This document shows, piece by piece, positions 28,578-35,306 of a DNA stretch of 64,000 bases. The notes below the pieces were generated by a model that did no database searches, had not been told where the DNA came from, and worked only from the letters and a program-made list of their open reading frames with translations. A program made the translations under genes and the position numbers. The stretch comes from Thermocatellispora tengchongensis. GTDB lineage: Bacteria; Actinomycetota; Actinomycetes; Streptosporangiales; Streptosporangiaceae. Where the stretch lies: positions 1 to 64,000 of the forward strand of contig NZ_JACHGN010000010.1 of assembly GCF_014202315.1 (NCBI RefSeq). Direction: 5' to 3'. Positions within the stretch are counted from its first letter, which is position 1, and every line of letters starts with the position of its first letter.

Positions 28578-29594
28578 TCAGCCCGCGTCGCGGCGGGAGA
28601 AGCGGTTGAAGATGCGCTCGCCGGCGTGGACCGCGCCCTCGGCCACGTCGCGCAGCACCCCGATGAACGGGTCCTGCGACTGGGCCCAGGACTCGCGGTA
28701 GGAGCGGGCCGCGGCGCGCATCTCCTCGGTGATCTTGGCATTGGCGTCGTCGGCGCGGCGCGGGTAGTCGCCGCCGAGGATGGCCTCGTACTCGCCGCTC
28801 CTGCGCCACCGGTCCAGCTCGGCGACCCGCGCGACCGCGAACGGGTGGGTGGTGCCGAGCAGGTTGAGCACCTTCAGGAAGCCGTCGCGGACGTCGCCCG
28901 CGGTGTCGTACTCCCTCGCCTGGTCCAGGAACGCCTCGATGTTCATCTCGTGGAGCTGCGAGCCGCCGGCGAGCTTCATCAGCGCGCGCAGCGCCGCCTC
29001 GGGGTCCTGGCCGCAGAGCAGACCGCCACGGTCGGCGGACAGCTCGGACTTGCGGTACCACTCCTCCAGGCCGGCGACGATGGCCCGCAGGCCGATGTAA
29101 CCCAGCGGGATCCAGGCCACGCGGGCGGCCAGCCGGGTCAGGATGTCGAGCATGGTGCGGTAGACCGCGTGGCCCGACAGGATGTGGGCGGTCTCGTGGC
29201 CGATGACGAAGCGCTGCTCCTCGTCGTTCATGAGGTTGAGCAGGCCGGTCGTGACGACGATGAACGGGTCGTCGAAGCCGATCGCCTTGGCGTTGACCGA
29301 GGGGTCCTGCTGCACGTAGATCTCGGGGACCCGGTGCAGGTCGAGGATGTAGGCGGCGTCGCGCCCCATGTCGTACAGGGCGCGGAACTGGGTCTCGCTG
29401 GTGCGCACGGCCGAGGCCAGGTAGATCAGGCGCAGGCGGCGCTCGCTGATCAGACCGGACATCTGCTTGAGCACCGTGTCGAACCCGCTCAGCGAACGCA
29501 GGGCGACCAGGGCGGACCGGTCGGCGGGATGTTCGTAGGCACGGGACGAGATGCCGGGCAGTTGTACGCGATTGCGATCCGGGGTGGTCGTCAT
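28578..29594 (-). CDS. M48 family zinc metallopeptidase
   Basis: 338 residues. The zinc site H133-E-T-A-H137 lies in [13 protein letters not shown], with the third ligand in [12 protein letters not shown]. Hydrophobic helices occur around the active site ([21 protein letters not shown]). HtpX/Ste24-like proteases degrade damaged membrane proteins; the exact role here is unknown. The ATG at 29594 is chosen; an ATG three codons upstream (29603) is possible. Divergent from nadD. Confidence 0.88.
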   Translation of the reverse strand: MTTTPDRNRVQLPGISSRAYEHPADRSALVALRSLSGFDTVLKQMSGLISERRLRLIYLASAVRTSETQFRALYDMGRDAAYILDLHRVPEIYVQQDPSVNAKAIGFDDPFIVVTTGLLNLMNDEEQRFVIGHETAHILSGHAVYRTMLDILTRLAARVAWIPLGYIGLRAIVAGLEEWYRKSELSADRGGLLCGQDPEAALRALMKLAGGSQLHEMNIEAFLDQAREYDTAGDVRDGFLKVLNLLGTTHPFAVARVAELDRWRRSGEYEAILGGDYPRRADDANAKITEEMRAAARSYRESWAQSQDPFIGVLRDVAEGAVHAGERIFNRFSRRDAG

Positions 29595-29678
29595 GCCCGG
29601 CATGCTACGTCTGTGAGACCCGCGACGCGCGGTGCTTCGCCGGTGGGGTCGGGTCAAGCCGGGGGAAGGACGCCGCGT

Positions 29679-30308
29679 ATGGTCCGTTTCATGAAGAATG
29701 CGCCGAACGGCCAGGGGAAGCGCCGCCTCGGGGTCATGGGCGGAACCTTCGACCCCATCCACCACGGCCACCTGGTCGCGGCGAGCGAGGTCGCCCACCA
29801 CTTCGAACTGGACGAGGTCGTCTTCGTGCCCACCGGCCGGCCCTGGCAGAAGGCCGACAAGGCGGTGTCGGCGGCCGAGGACCGCTACCTGATGACCGTC
29901 ATCGCCACGGCGTCCAACCCCCGCTTCTCGGTCAGCAGGGTGGACCTGGACCGCCCCGGCCCGACCTTCACCATCGACACGCTGCGCGACATCTCCGCCG
30001 TGTACGGCCCGGATCACGAGATCTTCTTCATCACCGGCGCCGACGCCCTGGCCCAGATTCTCTCCTGGCGTGACGTTGACGAGCTGTTCACCATCGCGCA
30101 TTTCGTAGGCTGTACTCGACCAGGTCATGTCCTGCACGACCCGGGGCTCCCAGAGGGGAAGGTCAGCCTGATCGAGATACCGGCGCTGGCCATTTCGTCC
30201 TCCGAGTGCCGTCAGAGGGTGGCGTCCGGCGAACCGATCTGGTATCTCGTGCCGGACGGGATCGTGCAATACATCAATAAACGCGGGCTGTACCGGGAAC
30301 CCTCTTAG
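29679..30308 (+). CDS. nadD: Nicotinate-nucleotide adenylyltransferase
   Basis: 209 residues; transfers AMP from ATP to nicotinate mononucleotide in NAD synthesis. [12 protein letters not shown] carries the HxGH nucleotidyltransferase motif, and ISSSECRQR is the second signature. The ATG at 29679 is chosen because GGAAGGA ends 8 bases upstream; the ATG at 29691 is too far from it. rsfS follows, the usual order. Confidence 0.96.
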   Translation: MVRFMKNAPNGQGKRRLGVMGGTFDPIHHGHLVAASEVAHHFELDEVVFVPTGRPWQKADKAVSAAEDRYLMTVIATASNPRFSVSRVDLDRPGPTFTIDTLRDISAVYGPDHEIFFITGADALAQILSWRDVDELFTIAHFVGCTRPGHVLHDPGLPEGKVSLIEIPALAISSSECRQRVASGEPIWYLVPDGIVQYINKRGLYREPS

Positions 30309-30345
30309 GTGACGGCAGCCGACAACAGGAGGACCGACCCACATC

Positions 30346-30750
30346 GTGACCGCATCCGAAAGAGCCGTCCAGCTCATCCGGGTCGCCGCCGAGGCGGCGG
30401 CCGACAAGCTGGCCGATGACATCCTCGCCTATGACGTGAGCGACCAGCTCGTGATCACCGACGCGTTCCTGCTCTGCTCCGCCACCAACGACCGTCAGGT
30501 CCGTGCCATCGTGGACGAGATCGAGGAGCGCCTGCGCATCGAGCTCGACGCCAAGCCCGTACGCCGTGAGGGCGAGCGCGAGGGCCGCTGGGTGCTGCTC
30601 GACTACGTGGACATCGTGGTGCACGTCCAGCACGAGGAAGACCGCACCTTCTACGCCCTGGAGCGGCTGTGGAAGGACTGCCCGTCCATCGCGCTCCCCG
30701 AGAGCGTGCGGCAGCTCGCCGTGCAGCGCGCCCGCGGGGGCGTGCGGTGA
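30346..30750 (+). CDS. rsfS: Ribosomal silencing factor RsfS
   Basis: 134 residues of the Iojap/DUF143 family, with ITDAFLLCSATNDRQVRAIVDEIEERL and GRWVLLDYVDIVVHVQHEEDR. It binds L14 and blocks subunit joining under starvation. GTG start with AGGAGGA at 30327-30333. It overlaps a mini-cistron by four bases. Confidence 0.95.
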   Translation: MTASERAVQLIRVAAEAAADKLADDILAYDVSDQLVITDAFLLCSATNDRQVRAIVDEIEERLRIELDAKPVRREGEREGRWVLLDYVDIVVHVQHEEDRTFYALERLWKDCPSIALPESVRQLAVQRARGGVR

Positions 30751-30794
30751 CGCCAGGCAGCACGATGACCGCTTCCCCCACGGCGGCCCGATGA
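30747..30794 (+). CDS. Fifteen-codon mini-cistron between rsfS and the phosphatase gene
   Basis: GTGA overlaps the rsfS stop and opens the frame MTPGSTMTASPTAAR, whose TGA overlaps the ATG of the phosphatase gene at 30791. Architecture is the same as between mreD and mrdA. It may couple translation, or be chance. Confidence 0.35.
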   Translation: MTPGSTMTASPTAAR

Positions 30795-31429
30795 GCCGCC
30801 GCGTCGTCTGCTGGCGCCACGGCCGTACGACGTGGAACGTCGAGCACCGTTTTCAAGGCCACACCGACATCCCTCTCGACGAGGTGGGGATCGCCCAGGC
30901 CCAGAGGGCCGCCTCCCTGCTGGCGGCGCTCCGCCCCTCCATGATCGTCTCCTCGGACCTGCGCCGGGCCGCCGACACCGCGGGCATGCTCGCCCGCATC
31001 ACCGGCCTGCCCGTGACCACCGACAAGGACCTCCGCGAGCGCGGCGGCGGCGAGTGGGAGGGCCTGACCCGCGACCAGATCGCCGAGCGCTGGCCCCGCG
31101 AGTACGCCGCCTGGGAGGCCCCCGGCGGTGAGGACGTCTCCGACGTCGCCGACCGTGTGTCCGGCGCGATCCGCCGCTGGGCCGCCGAACTCGACCCCGA
31201 CGGCCTCCTCGTGGTGGCCTCCCACGGCGCCGCCATCCGCCTGGGCATCGCCCGCACCCTCGGCCTGCCGGAGAACCTCTGGTCCGCCCTGGGCGGCCTC
31301 GGCAACTGCTCCTGGTCCATGCTCGAAGAGGGCCGCAAGGGCTGGCGCCTCCTGGAGCACAACGCCGGCACCCTCCCCGAACCCGTCTCCAGCGACGACA
31401 CCCCCGAAGCCGCCGAAGACGCCCCCTGA
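30791..31429 (+). CDS. Histidine phosphatase (phosphoglycerate mutase-like)
   Basis: 212 residues. The RHG motif WRHGRTTWN has the phospho-accepting His10, and the second catalytic His is in VVASHGAAIRLG. Acidic motif ERGGGEWEGL. The family includes phosphatases of sugar phosphates and cofactors; genes at this locus after rsfS are conserved in actinobacteria, but the substrate is not known. ATG at 30791. Confidence 0.88.
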   Translation: MSRRVVCWRHGRTTWNVEHRFQGHTDIPLDEVGIAQAQRAASLLAALRPSMIVSSDLRRAADTAGMLARITGLPVTTDKDLRERGGGEWEGLTRDQIAERWPREYAAWEAPGGEDVSDVADRVSGAIRRWAAELDPDGLLVVASHGAAIRLGIARTLGLPENLWSALGGLGNCSWSMLEEGRKGWRLLEHNAGTLPEPVSSDDTPEAAEDAP

Positions 31430-31520
31430 CCCGCCGATCGGAGACATGATCAGCGCCCCCCGTGCCACGTGACGATTCGCCGAACTCCGGCCGACCCGCT
31501 ATGCTCCTACAGTCTCACCA

Positions 31521-31593
31521 GGGGCTATAGCGCAGTTGGTAGCGCGCCTCCATGGCATGGAGGAGGTCTGGGGTTCGAATCCCCATAGCTCCA
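31521..31593 (+). tRNA. tRNA-Ala(GGC), copy 1
   Basis: 73-nt cloverleaf. Acceptor GGGGCTA/TAGCTCC with G3-T70, the alanine identity pair. Anticodon stem CCTCC/GGAGG with loop ATGGCAT, giving anticodon GGC. T-arm GGGGTTCGAATCCCC. CCA is not encoded. TATGCT at 31500-31505 is a likely -10. Identical to the copy at 61544-61616. Confidence 0.97.
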
Positions 31594-31600
31594 CCCTGAC

Positions 31601-31635
31601 AGGGCGTCCGAGCGGCATCGCTCCGGCGCCCTTTG
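31601..31635 (+). terminator. Terminator after tRNA-Ala
   Basis: AGGGCG-TCC-GAGCG / CGCTC-CGG-CGCCCT nested arms with loop GCAT, followed by TTGTC. Confidence 0.75.
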
Positions 31636-31661
31636 TCATGCCGGGGCCCCGAAAAAACGCG

Positions 31662-31691
31662 TTGCCGGTCGTGGGGGCGGGATGTCAGGCT
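31662..31691 (+). promoter_or_regulatory. Possible promoter of the leader-peptide/tRNA unit
   Basis: TTGCCG (31662-31667), 18 bases, CAGGCT (31686-31691). A start near 31698 would leave about 22 nt before the ATG of the small ORF. The -10 is a poor match (CAGGCT for TAGGCT). Confidence 0.3.
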
Positions 31692-31719
31692 GGGGGCACA
31701 CCCGAGAGGAGGCCCGGCC

Positions 31720-31785
31720 ATGCGACTGCGACTGCGACTTCGCCTTCGACTGTCCCCGCTGCGCGGTGGCCGTGGCCTGATCTGA
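31720..31785 (+). CDS. 21-codon leader-peptide-like ORF, M(RL)5...
   Basis: AGGAGG at 31707-31712 is seven bases before an ATG that opens 21 codons: Met, five Arg-Leu dipeptides, then SPLRGGRGLI and TGA. The dipeptides come from a CGACTG-type hexamer repeated five times (31723-31752) using CTG and the rare CTT for Leu and mostly CGA for Arg. The ideal ribosome-binding site and the short repetitive frame are what leader peptides show. It ends 44 bases before two tRNA genes whose anticodons (CAG, GAG) read exactly CTG and CTT/CTC. It might be a regulatory upstream ORF or a short cationic amphipathic peptide. Confidence 0.5.
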   Translation: MRLRLRLRLRLSPLRGGRGLI

Positions 31786-31829
31786 GCGATTCCCCGCTCG
31801 GGGCCGCGGCCGGACGCCGGCGTCGTCAC

Positions 31830-31903
31830 GCGGCCCTGTCCCAACAGGTAGAGGACCTGTCCTCAGATGGCAGGAGTTCCGGGTTCGAATCCCGGGGGCC
31901 GCA
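31830..31903 (+). tRNA. tRNA with anticodon CAG (Leu codon CUG) and short variable loop
   Basis: 74-nt cloverleaf. Acceptor GCGGCCC/GGGCCGC, T8, D stem TCC/GGA with loop CAACAGGTAGA (A14, GG and A21 kept), anticodon stem CTGTC/GGCAG with loop CTCAGAT (anticodon CAG at 31864-31866). Variable loop is only GAGTT, then T-arm CCGGGTTCGAATCCCGG and discriminator A73. Bacterial tRNA-Leu normally has a long class-II variable arm, so this is atypical; the charged amino acid cannot be assigned. CCA is not encoded. Confidence 0.8.
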
Positions 31904-31923
31904 CGAGAGGCACACGCTCTCCC

Positions 31924-31996
31924 GCCCCCGTCGCCCAACGGCAGAGGCACCGGTCTGAGGGGCCGGACGGTACGGGTTCGAATCCCGTCGGGGGCA
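31924..31996 (+). tRNA. tRNA with anticodon GAG (Leu codons CUC/CUU) and short variable loop
   Basis: 73-nt cloverleaf. Acceptor GCCCCCG/CGGGGGC, D stem GCC/GGC with loop CAACGGCAGA, anticodon stem CCGGT/GCCGG with loop CTGAGGG (anticodon GAG at 31957-31959), five-base variable loop ACGGT, T-arm ACGGGTTCGAATCCCGT, discriminator A73. Like its neighbour 20 bases upstream, it lacks the long variable arm expected of a tRNA-Leu. CCA is not encoded. A nitroreductase gene starts 38 bases downstream. Confidence 0.8.
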
Positions 31997-32033
31997 CGAT
32001 CGCTCGCGGGCGGGGCCGTGCGAGCATGGGGGG

Positions 32034-32684
32034 ATGACTGATCATGTACTGGGCCCCGACGAGCTGCTGACCACCACGCGCAGTGTCCGAAAGCGGCTCG
32101 ATCTGACGCGGCCCGTGCCGCTGGAGCTCGTACGCGAGTGCCTGGAGATCGCGTTGCAGGCCCCGAGCGGGAGCAACCGGCAGGGGTGGCACTGGATCGT
32201 GGTGACCGACGCCGAGATCCGCGCCCGGATCGGCGAGTACTACCGGCGCTCGTTCGAGGCGTACCAGCGGTCCCGGCCTCCGGCGGAGGAGCTGTACCCG
32301 GGGGACCGGGATCGGATCGAGGTGCAGCACCGGGTGTCGGAGAGCGCGGCGTACCTGGGGGAGCGGATGGGGCAGGTGCCGGTGCTGGTGCTGCCCTGCC
32401 TGCGGGTGCCGGGGGGCGAGCTGCCGGAGGGCAACCAGGCCGGGCTGTGGGGGTCGCTGCTGCCGGCGGCGTGGAGCTACATGCTGGCCGCGCGGGCCCG
32501 CGGGCTGGGCACGGCGTGGACGTCGCTGCATCTGGTGTACGAGCGGGAGGTGGCCGAGCTGCTCGGCCTGCCGCAGGACGTACGGCAGGGCGCGCTCATC
32601 CCCACGGCCTACTACACCGGCGACACGTTCCGGCCCGCGCATCGGGCGCCGCTCGCCGAGGTTCTGCACCTCGACACCTGGTAG
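32034..32684 (+). CDS. Nitroreductase family protein
   Basis: 216-residue FMN-dependent oxidoreductase fold: RSVRKRLDLTRPV and APSGSNRQGWHWIVV near the N-terminus form the FMN phosphate/ring site, and GLGTAWTSLH the second FMN contact. The substrate is unknown. No strong ribosome-binding site (GGGGGG only) is seen before the ATG. It follows the two atypical tRNAs by 38 bases and may share a transcript. Confidence 0.85.
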   Translation: MTDHVLGPDELLTTTRSVRKRLDLTRPVPLELVRECLEIALQAPSGSNRQGWHWIVVTDAEIRARIGEYYRRSFEAYQRSRPPAEELYPGDRDRIEVQHRVSESAAYLGERMGQVPVLVLPCLRVPGGELPEGNQAGLWGSLLPAAWSYMLAARARGLGTAWTSLHLVYEREVAELLGLPQDVRQGALIPTAYYTGDTFRPAHRAPLAEVLHLDTW

Positions 32685-32786
32685 AGGGAGACCAGGGAGT
32701 TTTTGGGGGAATCAGAGAGGGGCAGGGGGGACAAGGTAGGGCATATGTCCTAGTTTGGGGTTAACCATCGTTATCGGGGGGTCACG

Positions 32787-33701
32787 ATGGCCGGAAACCT
32801 CACGCGGCGGCTGATCGCGGAGTTCATCGGGACGATGCTGCTCGTCCTGTTCGGAGCCGGGGCGGTCGTGGCCGCTCTGGTGATGGGCGACGGCGAGATC
32901 GACTACGCCGGTCTCGGCGTCATCTCGCTGTCGTTCGCCATCGTCGTCGCGGTCGTGATCTACGCCTTCGGCACCACGTCGGGCGCGCACATCAACCCGG
33001 CGGTCACCATCGCCCTGGCGGTGAGCCGGCGGTTCCCGTGGTCCGAGACGCCGCTGTACATCCTGGCCCAGCTCGCCGGCGCGGTGGCCGGGGGCCTGTT
33101 CATCGTGGCCGGGTACGGCCGGCGGGCGGTGGAGCTCGGCGGCGTCGGGCTGACCACGCTCGGGGGCCGCGTGAACTACGGGCAGGGCATCCTGCTCGAA
33201 GCCCTGGGCACGTTCCTGCTACTGATCACGGTCATGGCGCTGGCGGTGGACCGCCGGGCGCAGCCGGGCTGGGCCGGGCTGGTGATCGGGCTCGCCGTGG
33301 CCTGCGAGATCTTCCTGATCGGGCCGCTCACCAACGGCTCGATCAACCCGGCCAGGACCTTCGGGCCGTACGTGGTCAACAGCCTGTTCGGCGGGAACAC
33401 GCCGTGGCTGGAGATCGGAGTCTACATCGCCGGGCCGCTCATCGGCGCCGTGCTGGGCGTGGTCGTGTACGACTACGTCGCCCGCCCGGTGCGCGAGGTG
33501 CCCGAGGCGGCGGAGCAGGGCGCCGCGGGCGAGGTCACCGGCCGGCGCGAGCCCGAGGGCGAGCCGGCCGCGGCCCGCGATCGTGAGGAAGAACGCCGCC
33601 GGGCCGGGGAGGTGCCCGGAGCCCGCACACCGCACGACGACCGGATCGACGAGCGCGTCGGGGGACACCGGCGCAGGCGTCCCGGCCACTGGGGGAGGTG
33701 A
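32787..33701 (+). CDS. MIP/aquaporin family channel
   Basis: 304 residues with six membrane helices and both half-helix motifs, N70-P-A (HINPAVT) and N187-P-A (SINPARTFGP). The residue after NPAR is Thr rather than Asp, which favours a water channel over a glycerol facilitator. The last 70 residues are a charged Glu/Arg-rich cytoplasmic tail of unknown use. The ATG at 32787 is preceded by GGGGGG. Confidence 0.9.
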   Translation: MAGNLTRRLIAEFIGTMLLVLFGAGAVVAALVMGDGEIDYAGLGVISLSFAIVVAVVIYAFGTTSGAHINPAVTIALAVSRRFPWSETPLYILAQLAGAVAGGLFIVAGYGRRAVELGGVGLTTLGGRVNYGQGILLEALGTFLLLITVMALAVDRRAQPGWAGLVIGLAVACEIFLIGPLTNGSINPARTFGPYVVNSLFGGNTPWLEIGVYIAGPLIGAVLGVVVYDYVARPVREVPEAAEQGAAGEVTGRREPEGEPAAARDREEERRRAGEVPGARTPHDDRIDERVGGHRRRRPGHWGR

Positions 33702-33752
33702 TCGGCGCGACTGCGTGATCCGGCCATCAACCGCCTTCATGGAAGGAAGGGC

Positions 33753-34982
33753 ATGGACATGCCTGAGAACAGGGGTGTCGTATACGAGGGACCCGGCAAG
33801 GTCGAGGTGCGCGAGACCGCGTATCCGGACTACGAGCTCAAGGACGGCCCTGGGGTGAACCCGGCGAACGTCGGGCGCAAGCTGCCGCACGCGGCGATCC
33901 TGAAGGCGGTCGCCACCAACATCTGCGGCAGCGACCAGCACATGGTCCGCGGGCGCACCACCGCCCCGCAGGGGCTGGTGCTCGGTCACGAGATCACCGG
34001 CGAGGTCGTGGACACCGGGCCCGACGTGGAGTACATCAAGACCGGCGACCTGGTTTCGGTGCCGTTCAACATCGCCTGCGGCCGGTGCCGGAACTGCAAG
34101 GAGGGCAAGACCGGCGTCTGCGAGAACGTCAACCCGGACCGGCCGGGGTCGGCGTACGGGTACGTCGACATGGGCGGCTGGATCGGCGGCCAGGCCGACT
34201 ACGTCCTGGTGCCCTACGCCGACTGGAACCTGCTGAAGTTCCCGGACAAGGACAAGGCCATGGAGAAGATCCTGGACCTTGCCATGCTCGCGGACATCTT
34301 CCCGACGGGATACCACGGCTGCGTCAGCGCGGGGGTCAAGCCGGGCGCGACGGTCTACATCGCGGGCGCGGGCCCGGTCGGGCTCGCCGCCGCGTGCTCG
34401 GCGTTCCTGCTGGGGGCCGCCGTCGTCATCGTCGGCGACCTGAACAAGGAGCGCCTGGACCAGGCGCACAGCTTCGGCTGCGAGACGGTCAACGTGGCCC
34501 TGGGCGAGCCGAAGGACCAGATCGAGCAGATCCTCGGCGAGCCCGAGGTGGACTGCGCGGTGGACGCCGTCGGCTTCGAGGCGCGCGGCCACGGCCGTGA
34601 GTCGGAGGTGGAGCGTCCGGCGACCGTGCTCAACACGCTCATGGACGTCACCCGGGCGGGCGGCGCCCTGGGCATCCCGGGGCTGTACGTGACCGGCGAC
34701 CCGGGCGCGGAGGACGAGGCGGCCAAGCACGGCTCGCTGTCGATCCGGATCGGCCTGGGCTGGGCGAAGTCGCACAGCTTCGTCACCGGACAGTGCCCGG
34801 TCATGCGCTACAACCGCCAGCTCATGATGGCGATCCTGCACGACCGGGTGCAGATCGCCAAGGCGGTCAACGCCACGCCGATCCCGTTGGACGAGGCGCC
34901 GCGGGGCTACCACGAGTTCGACGAGGGGGCCGCGCGCAAGTACGTGCTCGACCCGCACGGCATGCTCGGCACGGCGGCCTGA
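33753..34982 (+). CDS. fdhA: Zinc alcohol dehydrogenase, glutathione-independent formaldehyde dehydrogenase type
   Basis: 409 residues. N-terminal zinc domain with NICGSDQHMVRGR and GLVLGHEITGEV, structural zinc cysteines in IACGRCRNCKEGKTGVC, and the NAD-binding VYIAGAGPVGLAAACSAFLLGAA. Closely resembles the Pseudomonas putida glutathione-independent enzyme, which oxidises formaldehyde to formate with bound NAD. The ATG at 33753 follows GGAAGGAAGG. Some homologues act as aldehyde dismutases, so the exact substrate is an inference. Confidence 0.9.
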   Translation: MDMPENRGVVYEGPGKVEVRETAYPDYELKDGPGVNPANVGRKLPHAAILKAVATNICGSDQHMVRGRTTAPQGLVLGHEITGEVVDTGPDVEYIKTGDLVSVPFNIACGRCRNCKEGKTGVCENVNPDRPGSAYGYVDMGGWIGGQADYVLVPYADWNLLKFPDKDKAMEKILDLAMLADIFPTGYHGCVSAGVKPGATVYIAGAGPVGLAAACSAFLLGAAVVIVGDLNKERLDQAHSFGCETVNVALGEPKDQIEQILGEPEVDCAVDAVGFEARGHGRESEVERPATVLNTLMDVTRAGGALGIPGLYVTGDPGAEDEAAKHGSLSIRIGLGWAKSHSFVTGQCPVMRYNRQLMMAILHDRVQIAKAVNATPIPLDEAPRGYHEFDEGAARKYVLDPHGMLGTAA

Positions 34983-35038
34983 CGGGCCCGCCGGCGATCC
35001 GGCCGAGCGGCTGACGGTCCCGCCAAGGGGCCCGATCG

Positions 35039-35071
35039 CTTCGCGGGCGGCACGATCCGCCGCCCGCGAAG
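35039..35071 (+). terminator. Inverted repeat after fdhA
   Basis: CTTCGCGGGCGGC / GCCGCCCGCGAAG, a perfect 13-bp stem with loop ACGATCC and no T tract, 57 bases after the stop. Confidence 0.75.
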
Positions 35072-35176
35072 CTCCGATGATCGTCACTGTATGTGAGATG
35101 GCGGCGATTACGGTTACGAACCGTGTGCTGACAATCTGTCAGACGGCCATTCGCGATGTTTCTTCGCATCTGTAGC

Positions 35177-35205
35177 TTGAAGTACCTCTGGTGCCTCGGC
35201 ATAGT
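35177..35205 (+). promoter_or_regulatory. Promoter of the conservon operon
   Basis: TTGAAG (35177-35182), a 17-base spacer and CATAGT (35200-35205). A start near 35212 gives a leader of about 95 nt before cvnA. Confidence 0.55.
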
Positions 35206-35306
35206 GGACGAACCACAGGCGTACCAGTCGTGGCGGGCAACCTCGCGGGCGGACCGGTTCACGACTGCCCACCGGCGCACCCCCCGCACGGAATTGGACA
35301 TGATGG

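Larger units (their letters stand above)
34983..35306 (+). other. Intergenic region between fdhA and the conservon
   Basis: 324 bases without a supported gene. It contains a terminator-like inverted repeat after fdhA (35039-35071) and a promoter (35177-35205) for the downstream operon. A separate frame beginning at 35301 (ATGATGG) overlaps cvnA and is a shadow. Confidence 0.7.

Noticed and set aside
28494-29678. Upstream extension of the nadD frame
   Set aside because: It is antisense to the M48 protease gene, and nadD has a well-placed ribosome-binding site at 29664-29670 before the ATG at 29679.
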